NCBI GenBank assembly: GCA_017561715.1
Contig: JAFZBN010000015.1
Coordinates: 434,001-498,000 of the forward strand
Direction of reading: 5' to 3'
Length of the DNA stretch: 64,000 nucleotides
Source of the DNA: Clostridiales bacterium
Lineage (GTDB): Bacteria > Bacillota > Clostridia > Saccharofermentanales > Saccharofermentanaceae
Positions 17,105 through 25,144 of this stretch are shown here, one piece after another. Each line of letters begins with the position of its first letter. Position 1 is the stretch's first letter. The notes beneath the pieces were generated by a model, which was not told the DNA's origin, did not search any database, and was given only the letters and a program-made list of their open reading frames with translations. The position numbers and the translations under genes are program-made.

Positions 17105-17692
17105 ATGGCCAAAACTGTTAAGTCAGAACAAAAAGCAGACAAATTGCAAACCGAACTTGCCAAGCGCGACGTTCTCCGACTGAATAATCAGCAGTCCAAC
17201 GAGCTGACCCGCGAATGCATCGACATGGCCATGATGTATCTCATGAGTGAAAAACCCTATGAATCGATCAGCATCTCGGAACTGACCAAACGCGCCGGTG
17301 TTTCCCGTACCGCCTTCTACCGCAATTACGAGTCGAAGGACGATGTCTTAAAGGAGATCGGAAAGATCGTGATCAACAGCCTTTCTGAGATCCTGAATAA
17401 AGTAAAATCACCGGATGATGTACATGACACGCTGGTCGAGTTTTTCACGCAGATCAAAAAACAGCGGAATTATGTCGAGCTTCTTGCCAAAGCAGATGTC
17501 TCCATGAAGCTTCTCTTCCCGAATGCCCATATGCTGGAAAATGTATTTAAGGCCGCCACGCAGAAAGACCACTACCGCATGGTCGCCGTAGACGCCGCCC
17601 TCGCAGGACTAATCCGAGAATGGATCTCCAACGACTATGATCTTTCCCCGGAAGAAATGGCCAACGTCATGGAACTCGGAGTATCGATATGA
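17105..17692 (+). CDS. TetR/AcrR family transcriptional regulator
   Basis: A 195-residue regulator with the HTH at about residues 56-88 (ISISELTKRAGVSRTAFYRNY). A 35-residue charged N-terminal extension precedes it. The C-terminal ligand domain belongs to the short Firmicute type (TetR_C-like, IREWISNDYDLSPEEMA). Ribosome site AGGAG nine bases upstream of ATG. The divergent CmpB-like membrane gene and the dyad between them suggest local control. Confidence 0.9.
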   Translation: MAKTVKSEQKADKLQTELAKRDVLRLNNQQSNELTRECIDMAMMYLMSEKPYESISISELTKRAGVSRTAFYRNYESKDDVLKEIGKIVINSLSEILNKVKSPDDVHDTLVEFFTQIKKQRNYVELLAKADVSMKLLFPNAHMLENVFKAATQKDHYRMVAVDAALAGLIREWISNDYDLSPEEMANVMELGVSI

Positions 17693-17695
17693 GGA

Positions 17696-18220
17696 TCACT
17701 GCGTGATCTGTCCCTTCCTATACCGCCCGAAAAGAACTCCATCATCGACATATTTGTCTGCCTGGGATACCCACATCGGAAACTTCCCTGTCGCTAAGGC
17801 CGTCTGTCCATTCAGCATTCCTGTATGAAATGAGATATGTCGGAACTGCCTAAGAACAAGTTCCAGTCGTGTACGATCGCAGTCCTTCGGACACTCATAG
17901 AGCATGTCATCTGTGAGCGAATCCAGGTAATCGTAGGTCTTCTTCTCGATCGCATCCAGATACGAAAGAAGCTGCTCATCCGAAAGCACCACTGTTGTCG
18001 GCTTATCCGGATTATCCAGCCCTTCCACATGGAAAGAAGGCTCTTCGAAATCAGCCGGATTAATGAACCACTTATCTGCAGAATGAAGCGCATGATACGC
18101 CCATCTCCAGCACGGAGCACCACAACACAATGCATCTCTGTCATATGCCTGGATCGAAGTCCGGATATTCAGAAAATTCGGAATCACCATATCCTTAATG
18201 ATCTTACACAATTCATTCAT
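17696..18220 (-). CDS. DinB superfamily protein
   Basis: A 174-residue four-helix-bundle protein. The metal-binding histidines are visible at YHALHSADKW and RQFRHISFHTGML, the usual H-x(3)-H arrangement of DinB-like proteins, which act as thiol- or metal-dependent transferases or hydrolases. The substrate is unknown. I use the ATG at 18220, which has GGAGG eight bases upstream; the in-frame ATG at 18235 would overlap that ribosome site. Its stop is three bases from the stop of the convergent tetR-type gene. Its promoter may lie within the dyad at 18239-18276. Confidence 0.85.
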   Translation of the reverse strand: MNELCKIIKDMVIPNFLNIRTSIQAYDRDALCCGAPCWRWAYHALHSADKWFINPADFEEPSFHVEGLDNPDKPTTVVLSDEQLLSYLDAIEKKTYDYLDSLTDDMLYECPKDCDRTRLELVLRQFRHISFHTGMLNGQTALATGKFPMWVSQADKYVDDGVLFGRYRKGQITQ

Positions 18221-18238
18221 AGAAGAATCCTCCAAACA

Positions 18239-18276
18239 AAAGCCATCTTGAAGTCATTATACTTCAAGATGGCTTT
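18239..18276 (-). promoter_or_regulatory. 16-bp perfect dyad centred on a -10 box
   Basis: Arms 18239-18254 and 18261-18276 are perfect inverted repeats with a six-base centre. On the minus strand a consensus TATAAT occupies 18261-18256, at the centre. Transcription from it would start inside the second arm, so the RNA would not contain the hairpin. That favours an operator over a terminator, although the minus-strand tail TTTTGTTT could also serve as a terminator for upstream transcripts. Confidence 0.55.
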
Positions 18277-18449
18277 GACAAGCGGTTATTAGAGGAGCGG
18301 TATAAAGAATTCCTTAATTACTCTATTTCTACGAATATTGAAAGTGATCTTTTCACCTCAAACAATCGAAGAATTGATAGTTCTACAATCTGTTGAAATC
18401 TGATTGGATTCAAGATTGAGGAGAGGTCCTTTTCTGCTCCTCTCTTATT

Positions 18450-19763
18450 TCATTCAATCAGTCTGTATTCTGTCTTATGTTTCTTTAATTTGTGCAACCT
18501 ACTGCTGGAATCAAATTCCGTAGTCCATCTTGTCTCATTCGCAGACACCCCCAAATAGTATTTTTCGCATGTTGCTTGAACAGTAATATAATCACTCGCA
18601 AAGGTATTCTCTACTAACAGGAAACGCCGTTCATCTTCATGATCCCAAATTCCTGATTTAGTGAAAACGCATTCAACCACAAATGAGAATAGGTCTTGAC
18701 CTGTATATTTCGCCTTGTTAATATCAGTCGCATATTTCACATTCCCATAGATAAATATATAGTTACTACGTTCCTTTTCCACTCCGTTTTTGATACTTGA
18801 TGCACGAAACCCTCCACACACGCCGCTACCACTTTCAGCATAATATCCCCACATAAGAATATCGTCATAATGAGGCGTCAAGCATAGAACCCTAAAACTA
18901 TCTTTTATATTCAAGTATCGATTGACAACCTCTTCCGGATAATCCCCCGTAAAATACAGTGAGTAAATGTTCTTCAAAGCTTTTTCCTGAGGATCAGACG
19001 CGTCTTCCTCGAGATATTGTTTGAACAAACTTGAATAGTGCTCAAAAACATCTTCAAAGGAAGGGTTTTTCCCTTCGCTATTCTTAATAATTCGAGAATT
19101 ATATAAGCGCCACAAATGTTTCAACACCAGATGCGGTATCTCACAATCACTATCAAATGGGTCATTAAACTTTCTGGGATTTACAAACGTTAATTCACCA
19201 TCTATGAACTTCTTCAAATACCCGCTAGCCTTCACATATTCTTCCTTTTCAAACCGTGTATCTGGCATTTGCTTGTACTTAAATAACAACTCCTCCGTTT
19301 CATATCTGATATAGTCATTATTGTATTCCTGAAGCAAGGCTATGACTGGATCATTTGAAAGAGCAGTTCTACTCCCGTAGTCTGTTGAGACACTCTCAAC
19401 CGTATTCAGGATGTGCTGTAATGGATTTGCAGAATACTTTCGATATACAGTCGCAAATCCATCTTGAACTTTTTTGTCATATGTGTCATCGCCATTATAG
19501 TTCGGACGCGTAATTCTGTAAGAAACTTGACTTAGACTTGCAACCCCGTAACTCGTTTTCTGCGGATCCGATAATCCCTTATTGGTAAAAAGACTAACCA
19601 CAACCCTTTTAGGAGAATTATTTATTCGCATTTCGGCTTCGAAGTAATAACCCTTTATGTATCTGATATAGTGTACTTCAGGATGCATCCGTAAAAACAG
19701 TGCGATTACATATCTGTTTTCAAACTCCAGTATTTTGTCGAATCGGACATATAGTCTTCCCAA
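18450..19763 (-). CDS. DUF2971 domain protein with unknown N-terminal domain
   Basis: A 437-residue protein. The C-terminal half matches the DUF2971 pattern: LTFVNPRKFNDPFDSDC, CLTPHYDDILMWGYYA, SGVCGGF and WDHEDERRFL. The first 165 residues are unfamiliar. I use the TTG at 19763, eight bases after a strong AAGGAGG. The in-frame ATG at 19793 has its only GGAG one base away, so it is less likely. DUF2971 proteins are often found among phage-defence genes, but the activity is not established. The gene is AT-rich and belongs to the 18.4-26 kb block. Confidence 0.78.
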   Translation of the reverse strand: MGRLYVRFDKILEFENRYVIALFLRMHPEVHYIRYIKGYYFEAEMRINNSPKRVVVSLFTNKGLSDPQKTSYGVASLSQVSYRITRPNYNGDDTYDKKVQDGFATVYRKYSANPLQHILNTVESVSTDYGSRTALSNDPVIALLQEYNNDYIRYETEELLFKYKQMPDTRFEKEEYVKASGYLKKFIDGELTFVNPRKFNDPFDSDCEIPHLVLKHLWRLYNSRIIKNSEGKNPSFEDVFEHYSSLFKQYLEEDASDPQEKALKNIYSLYFTGDYPEEVVNRYLNIKDSFRVLCLTPHYDDILMWGYYAESGSGVCGGFRASSIKNGVEKERSNYIFIYGNVKYATDINKAKYTGQDLFSFVVECVFTKSGIWDHEDERRFLLVENTFASDYITVQATCEKYYLGVSANETRWTTEFDSSSRLHKLKKHKTEYRLIE

Positions 19764-19918
19764 ATTCTCTTCCTCCTTTTTTGAGAACTGCATTCTCCAG
19801 TTTCACATAATCATAAGCGAATTGTCTACTATTTTTCAATATTCTACTTTGAATAGAAAAAGCCTCTATGCAAGGAAAAAGTACAAACAAAAGAACTCTG
19901 CGAGACGAATTAAAAGCA

Positions 19919-21178
19919 TCAACTTGTTTTGTCGCAATATGGAGTTTCTTCAATTCCGTTTTTCTTTAAACGAGCAACCTTATCATCGAGAATCTTTTTC
20001 CAAACGAACTTAAACCAAGTTGTTTTCCCGAACATCCGCACTATGAAAGGACTTACTCTATAGTACTCGCGGATAAAGAGCCTTCCATGCCATGTCTTAG
20101 CCAGTACAGTGTCACGATACCTGCGCAATGTCCATACTTCCGGACAATCGTATGATCCATAGACACACGTTGCAACATAGCATGCTCCACTGCTTGGTCG
20201 TTTAGGAATTACATAATTAGGGTCTAACTCTTTAATCTTGTTATGATACTCCATAATCCTATCGATGTTAGATTCTTTTTCTTCTTTAGAAAGACTTTTG
20301 TCTATGACCCATGTATATCCAGTCTTGTTTGCAATTCTTTTCCAAGAACAAGCATTGCTTATCTCTTGTGTTATTTGAATCATTTTTCTGTATCTTGGAA
20401 TATTCTGTTCAGGTGCATCCTTATTCACAGTAATTGCCATTTTCAGAAGCGAAATGCACTCCTCACACGACTTCGTAAATGCTTCGTATTCGTATTCACT
20501 TGCGTGTCCATCGGAACCGTTATACGCTTTCCATATACTAAGCCATGCATTTTTCACAGCTTGTTCAATTAAGTCTGCCATAGCCTCGCCGAATCCAGTC
20601 GGATCCACTTGACATTTCCTTATCAATTGAATAGCGTTGCGTTGTAACAGCACAGTGTTGTGGGCTAAATCGTTAGCATTGTCCGAACTCGGCCTTTCCA
20701 CATAATGTCTGCAACATAATGCAAACCATGCAAAAGCCAGTTCCTTAAACTCACAATTTATGTTCATACGCAGTTCTTCAAGTTTATCCTTCGGAGCACA
20801 GCCAACCGCTTTGGAAAAACACTGGACACTTTCTTCCATTCTCTCTCGAGCGAGTGTTGATTGCCATCCTGCAGACTTTCCTTTCATAAACCACGCTTTA
20901 TAATTCTCAGGATCAATTTCGATAACTTTGGTACTATACTTTTCTGTTTCTTCATAATTTTTTGCATAAATGGCGCTTTCGGCCATCATGAAATAATTCT
21001 TAGCAGCAGCGGAGTTATCCACTTTAACGGTACTGCCAGAAACATCTACTGATCCTTCAATCATCATTTTTTTTGCTTCTTCGACGGAGTATTTCGTTCC
21101 GCACACTTGGCACACAAACAGACCATTTTGCTTCAAAATATCATTGCTTGCGCACATTTCACATGTTAGTGGTTTCAT
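19919..21178 (-). CDS. Zinc-ribbon, TPR-like and CFI-box C-terminal domain protein
   Basis: A 419-residue protein. The N-terminal ribbon has CEMCASND and CQVCGTKYSVEEAKKM, as in many Clostridial zinc-ribbon/TPR proteins. A helical region with at least one TPR-like repeat (YEETEKYSTKVIEIDPENYKAW) spans about 60-130. The C-terminus carries the CFI-box domain (CYVATCVYGSYDCPEVWTLR, then FIREYYRVSP), known as a small C-terminal module of unknown role on diverse proteins. Ribosome site GAGGTAAGAAT. A structural or scaffold role in the cytoplasm is inference. Confidence 0.82.
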   Translation of the reverse strand: MKPLTCEMCASNDILKQNGLFVCQVCGTKYSVEEAKKMMIEGSVDVSGSTVKVDNSAAAKNYFMMAESAIYAKNYEETEKYSTKVIEIDPENYKAWFMKGKSAGWQSTLARERMEESVQCFSKAVGCAPKDKLEELRMNINCEFKELAFAWFALCCRHYVERPSSDNANDLAHNTVLLQRNAIQLIRKCQVDPTGFGEAMADLIEQAVKNAWLSIWKAYNGSDGHASEYEYEAFTKSCEECISLLKMAITVNKDAPEQNIPRYRKMIQITQEISNACSWKRIANKTGYTWVIDKSLSKEEKESNIDRIMEYHNKIKELDPNYVIPKRPSSGACYVATCVYGSYDCPEVWTLRRYRDTVLAKTWHGRLFIREYYRVSPFIVRMFGKTTWFKFVWKKILDDKVARLKKNGIEETPYCDKTS

Positions 21179-21248
21179 ATTCTTACCTCACTAGCATATT
21201 AGCAAATTCACATTTCATATCGGTACAATTCTGAAAACGAATTTGCTC

Positions 21249-21569
21249 TTATAGTTTGCTGTACTTATCACTCTTTCCTCTTGCTTTTTCAGCAGGATAC
21301 TTTGCCTCGTTCTGATCCATCTTCATATTTACTATTTCATCTTCATCGAGCCCCAGTTTATCAAGCAGATCTCTGCAATATACAAGAACGTCTGCTAGTT
21401 CTTCTTTCACATGCTGCAAATCATAGTCAATATCACTCCACTGAAAACACTCAAGAAGTTCATTTGCTTCAATCGAAATTGATTTTGCAAGATTAGCCGG
21501 TGAATGGAACTTATCCCAATCTCTATCTTCAGTAAACTGTCTTATTCTTGCTATTGTCTGATCATTCAT
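21249..21569 (-). CDS. MazG-like nucleotide pyrophosphohydrolase
   Basis: A 106-residue all-alpha NTP pyrophosphatase of the MazG-like/dCTPase type. The metal-binding acidic helices are EANELLECFQW and EELADVLVYCRDLLDKLGLDEDEIV, the E-x-x-E and E-x-x-D pattern. It would hydrolyse a (d)NTP to the monophosphate and pyrophosphate. I use the ATG at 21569, just downstream of GGGAAGG; an in-frame ATG at 21590 would overlap the upstream gene. Only four bases separate it from the stop of the nuclease-helicase gene, so the two are almost certainly co-expressed. Confidence 0.9.
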   Translation of the reverse strand: MNDQTIARIRQFTEDRDWDKFHSPANLAKSISIEANELLECFQWSDIDYDLQHVKEELADVLVYCRDLLDKLGLDEDEIVNMKMDQNEAKYPAEKARGKSDKYSKL

Positions 21570-21573
21570 AGAT

Positions 21574-23460
21574 TTATACCTTCCCTGCATGGTATGATTT
21601 CAGTCTGTCCTTCAGATATCGTTCCAATTCCGAATCAACACAATAGATATAGCAACCTTTCATGCCTCTAGATAAAAGGGTGCGGTATGTATTTCGGATG
21701 ATTTCATCTGCTCTTTTCTTAGCCTGCTCCGGATTCTCATTATTCAGTTTCTTAATGCCTCGTAGCGACTGGTCTGTTTGTGCTCGTTTTGTAAAATCGG
21801 TCACCACTTTACCATCTTCAAATCTGATATCTTCGCCAATAATGACGCCAACATAATCAAATTCAAGGCCTTGCGAAGTGTGAATGCATCCAATCTCATT
21901 GACCGAAGTGTCAGAAACAGCGAATGGTTCGCCACCATTGAGATTCCAGCTCATTTCAAAATTGCCAATCTTAATGTCATGGTGATTCGTGTTATTGGCT
22001 ACTTTTTTATCCCAATCCCAGCAGTAGCCCGCCAGAATCCTCGCGCGATTTGTCGTTCGGTTTTTCTCAACTATAATATCTCTCACCTCACTAGGCGTAT
22101 CACAAATGCGAATATCAAAATCAATGCCCTCGAGATCATAGTTTGCAGTTTCCCGAATCTGAAGAACATCATCAAGCCAAGCAAGGTACCCATTGGAGCC
22201 GTTACATCTGAATTGTGAGACTAGTTCCATCTCATAGATTTGAGATCCTTCCTCACGAGCCCATCGCTTAATCTGGTCAACACTTCCGATGTCATCCATG
22301 GTTACGCGTTGATCCTCATCTATAAAGAAAACACTACACAAAGAAGCGCTTATGATTTCCTTAATCTGATTCTCCCCCTGATTATGAAACAATCCAGACT
22401 TTTCATTCAAACGATGTGCCTCGTCAACAAGCAGTGTCCCTGCCATATTCTCGGGTGCATCAACAAAGCTACCCGAACTCTTAAACATGTTATCCACACT
22501 ACTTTTCTTAAACGAACCCTTAAGTTTCTTTAGGTAAACCTGTCTTGGGGCACTATTCTTTGAAACGTATTGAACAAGCTGATTTCTCTGTGTCAATTCC
22601 GCAAGAAGATTAACTGCGATAACGGTTTTACCCGTACCAGGACCACCCTGACAGATAATCGTTCTCTTGTTCCTGTCCTTCTGACAAAGACTGGATAATC
22701 GCAACACTTCCTCATAGACAACTTTCTGTTCATCAATCATGATGAACTCCGGATTGTGGTTTAGCATCTTAGATATAGAATCCTGAAGACTTTTGGATGG
22801 TCGGATCTTTCCGTTCTCGACAAAATACAGAACCTCCTTGTCATCACCGAAAACAATGCTTGTCTTAATGTATTCTCGAAGTCTATTATTATCCTTCTTT
22901 GTGAATGCAGGGGCCTCTTCCAAATATTCTGAGTACCAGGACTGATCTATAGGATCGTCCTCATGTCTTTCATAGTTATGTAAATACGCACATGGTCGAA
23001 TCTGTATTTCACGATCCTGAACCGTAGAGTTATAGTCCTTTATGAGTTGTGCGTATGACCATGCCTGATAAGAAGGGTGAACAACGCGTCTCATTGCTCC
23101 ACCTGTATATGTTTCAACGATGGCATCGACACCTTCAACAGCAGTTAATGATTCCCACTGTTTCAATTCGATAATCACAATAGAAGGCTGATTCTGTCCA
23201 TCGTATCCGGAGACTATAAAATCAACTCGCTTGGCTGTCTGCGGAATGTTGTATTCGATGGCTACGCCTGCGTTACCCGGAATATGAGCATCATTCATTA
23301 CAACATACATACTGGTGAGTGAATTCTCCCACGATTTAAACTCACTCTCCGACGTTCTTCTTCCAAGTTTGTCAATGATAGTTTGGCGTATCTCTTCCGC
23401 TAGTGTTCCCCCTTCAACACTATGAAGAAAATCTGTTTTTACACCAGAATAAACCAGCAT
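21574..23460 (-). CDS. DUF2075 helicase with N-terminal nuclease-like domain
   Basis: A 628-residue protein. Residues 1-170 resemble a PD-(D/E)xK or NERD-like nuclease fold (KRVDFIVSGYDG, then VIIELKQWESL: acidic residue followed by E-L-K). Residues about 275-620 form a DUF2075 superfamily-1 ATPase with Walker A GGPGTGKTVIAVNLL, Walker B LLVDEAHRL, a sensor FFIDEDQRVT, an arginine-finger region VSQFRCNGSNGY and a C-terminal HTSQGLEFDYVGVIIG motif. It is cytoplasmic and probably acts on DNA or RNA. Coupling to a MazG-like enzyme is seen in other Firmicutes and suggests phage defence or nucleic-acid quality control; this is inference. Confidence 0.88.
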   Translation of the reverse strand: MLVYSGVKTDFLHSVEGGTLAEEIRQTIIDKLGRRTSESEFKSWENSLTSMYVVMNDAHIPGNAGVAIEYNIPQTAKRVDFIVSGYDGQNQPSIVIIELKQWESLTAVEGVDAIVETYTGGAMRRVVHPSYQAWSYAQLIKDYNSTVQDREIQIRPCAYLHNYERHEDDPIDQSWYSEYLEEAPAFTKKDNNRLREYIKTSIVFGDDKEVLYFVENGKIRPSKSLQDSISKMLNHNPEFIMIDEQKVVYEEVLRLSSLCQKDRNKRTIICQGGPGTGKTVIAVNLLAELTQRNQLVQYVSKNSAPRQVYLKKLKGSFKKSSVDNMFKSSGSFVDAPENMAGTLLVDEAHRLNEKSGLFHNQGENQIKEIISASLCSVFFIDEDQRVTMDDIGSVDQIKRWAREEGSQIYEMELVSQFRCNGSNGYLAWLDDVLQIRETANYDLEGIDFDIRICDTPSEVRDIIVEKNRTTNRARILAGYCWDWDKKVANNTNHHDIKIGNFEMSWNLNGGEPFAVSDTSVNEIGCIHTSQGLEFDYVGVIIGEDIRFEDGKVVTDFTKRAQTDQSLRGIKKLNNENPEQAKKRADEIIRNTYRTLLSRGMKGCYIYCVDSELERYLKDRLKSYHAGKV

Positions 23461-23591
23461 TTCTATTTCCTCACTTCAAAGCAAGACTATCAATCATTAC
23501 CCGATTCATTCTTTTACAAATGGGGATCATGTGACTTGAGATTGTAAACAGAGCAGGCCATACACTACGGTCTGCTCTGATACCAATCTGA

Positions 23592-24029
23592 TTATAATAC
23601 ATTTAGCAATTGACAGGATGATCGCAATTGATTAATCAACTCGACACTTTGACTGTTTAGCCTTGGATAGTAAAACTCCAATTCCGAAAAGAATTTCTCA
23701 GCTTTTTTCTTTTTCCCAGAGTTTGTTGACAACTTAGCAGCATCGCGTTGCATTCTGTCATATCCTCTTGTAATAATGTCCTTTTCTATCCTTGGAATTT
23801 CAGCACAAATCTGGGAATGTATTTTTCGCGGTGATACATTGAACTTTATGCGCTGATCCTCATAGTATTCAAGAATATGCTCTTCAGATAAATACTTATC
23901 CCATTCAGTAAAATACTTATCGATGGAATCTAGCGATTCTAATCGTCTGCAACAAGTCATAGATCTTGATAAGGCCGCCTCAATTTCTCTCTTTTGCGCC
24001 GGCGTTGGTTTTTTATGAAATAGTCCCAT
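23592..24029 (-). CDS. Hypothetical protein, 145 residues
   Basis: Not recognised. A soluble, basic and helical protein starting MGLFHKKPTPAQKRE, with several Arg/Lys-rich helices and no clear motif. I chose the ATG at 24029 because GGAGG lies five bases upstream; the ATG six codons earlier has none. It lies in the AT-rich block with intergenic gaps of 131 and 81 bases on its sides, so it may be its own transcription unit. Confidence 0.65.
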   Translation of the reverse strand: MGLFHKKPTPAQKREIEAALSRSMTCCRRLESLDSIDKYFTEWDKYLSEEHILEYYEDQRIKFNVSPRKIHSQICAEIPRIEKDIITRGYDRMQRDAAKLSTNSGKKKKAEKFFSELEFYYPRLNSQSVELINQLRSSCQLLNVL

Positions 24030-24110
24030 AAGCACCTCCATTGACAAAAAAACTATAGTATCATTATAGTCGAAACGAACAGTACGTTAAACATATATAA
24101 TTTCCTTAGT

Positions 24111-24872
24111 TCAACCTTGTTCGTCAGTGTCTTTCGCACTATCCACTTTCCTTTGGTTCTGTAGTTCATCCATAAAACCAGAAGTAATTATACCTGCCGG
24201 TAAAGCAATAATAGCTATGCCCATGATCGACGAAATCATCGTAACAACTCTGCCAGCTGTAGTCACTGGATAGATATCTCCATACCCCATCGTTGTTAGT
24301 GAAACTGTAGCCCAATATACTGCATCGAAATAATTCCCAAAACTATCTGGTTCTACATTGAAAACAATCAGCGCAGAAACAAGCACATATGCAAAAGCCA
24401 TAACGCAAACAACCAACAAAGACTCTTTCTGCTTTTTAAACACGCATATGACTGTTTTTATGCTTTTTGAATAACGAACTGCCTTAAACACTCTGAAAGC
24501 TCTAAACGTGCGCAATAGACGAACCAACTTGAACAATTTAAAACTATTACTAACCAAAGAGAGTGATGGCAAAATAGTTAGCAAATCAAAAATCGCCATT
24601 GGTGTCAGTGGATATATCAAGAACGAAGCAACACCTTTTTTGAGTCTTAAATCTGAAACAAACCATCTGAGCAGATAATCCAGGATAAAAACCGTAACAG
24701 TCGCTTTATCAATAATCTCAAAGGTCAAAGTGTGATGCTTGAAAGCTAATGGCACCAAACTCAAAAGAATAGCTACCATCATTGCAATATCATACCAATC
24801 CAACGATGTATTTTCATCGTTTTCCTCTTCAGGAGATTCGACAATATACAGTATTTTTCTCCGAAAATCCAT
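24111..24872 (-). CDS. Voltage-gated-type potassium channel (six helices)
   Basis: A 253-residue channel subunit. It shows S1-S3 hydrophobic helices, an S4-like segment with regularly spaced arginines (LFKLVRLLRTFRAFRVFKAVR, about 110-130), a pore loop with selectivity filter TMGYGDIYP near residue 200, and a final helix S6 (MISSIMGIAIIALPAGIITSGF). It would form a tetramer in the membrane and conduct K+. The cytoplasmic tail is short (about 25 residues) with no RCK domain. Its start overlaps the stop of the small basic protein gene by one base (TGATG), so the two are translationally coupled. Confidence 0.93.
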   Translation of the reverse strand: MDFRRKILYIVESPEEENDENTSLDWYDIAMMVAILLSLVPLAFKHHTLTFEIIDKATVTVFILDYLLRWFVSDLRLKKGVASFLIYPLTPMAIFDLLTILPSLSLVSNSFKLFKLVRLLRTFRAFRVFKAVRYSKSIKTVICVFKKQKESLLVVCVMAFAYVLVSALIVFNVEPDSFGNYFDAVYWATVSLTTMGYGDIYPVTTAGRVVTMISSIMGIAIIALPAGIITSGFMDELQNQRKVDSAKDTDEQG

Positions 24873-25120
24873 CAGCGCCTCTTCTTTCTCTTGAAGATTT
24901 TGAATATATCACTTAACCCAAAAGTGGTTTTTTTGTATACTTTATTCCGAATTGATCGTCTTGGGTTCTTAATAAACCCCATTCCTTTTTTCCCGTAAAA
25001 AGGATTTACTGCTCGCTTCATTCGTCTCTTATATTTCCCCGTCGTTCGAGCGCGAAAAGACTTCTTCAGCGATGGTTTACGAAATCCAACCTTTATTCCT
25101 TTTTTTCTCCGTCCAGACAT
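24872..25120 (-). CDS. Small, very basic protein coupled to the K+ channel
   Basis: An 82-residue protein, about one third Lys and Arg, starting MSGRRKKGIKVGFRKPSLKK and ending in KIFKRKKRR. It contains ARTTGKYKRRMKRAVNPFYGKKG, a pattern I associate with a small Firmicute family of unknown function. It would bind nucleic acid or anionic phospholipid; neither is shown. Start ATG at 25120 after GAGGTGTGT. Its stop shares one base with the channel start, which implies balanced expression with the channel. Confidence 0.75.
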   Translation of the reverse strand: MSGRRKKGIKVGFRKPSLKKSFRARTTGKYKRRMKRAVNPFYGKKGMGFIKNPRRSIRNKVYKKTTFGLSDIFKIFKRKKRR

Positions 25121-25144
25121 ACACACCTCACATCAAAAAGAGGC

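Noticed and set aside
18418-18444. Hairpin GAGGAG/CTCCTC after the DUF2971 gene
   Set aside because: Stem is short and neither strand has a U-run next to it, so I do not call it a terminator.
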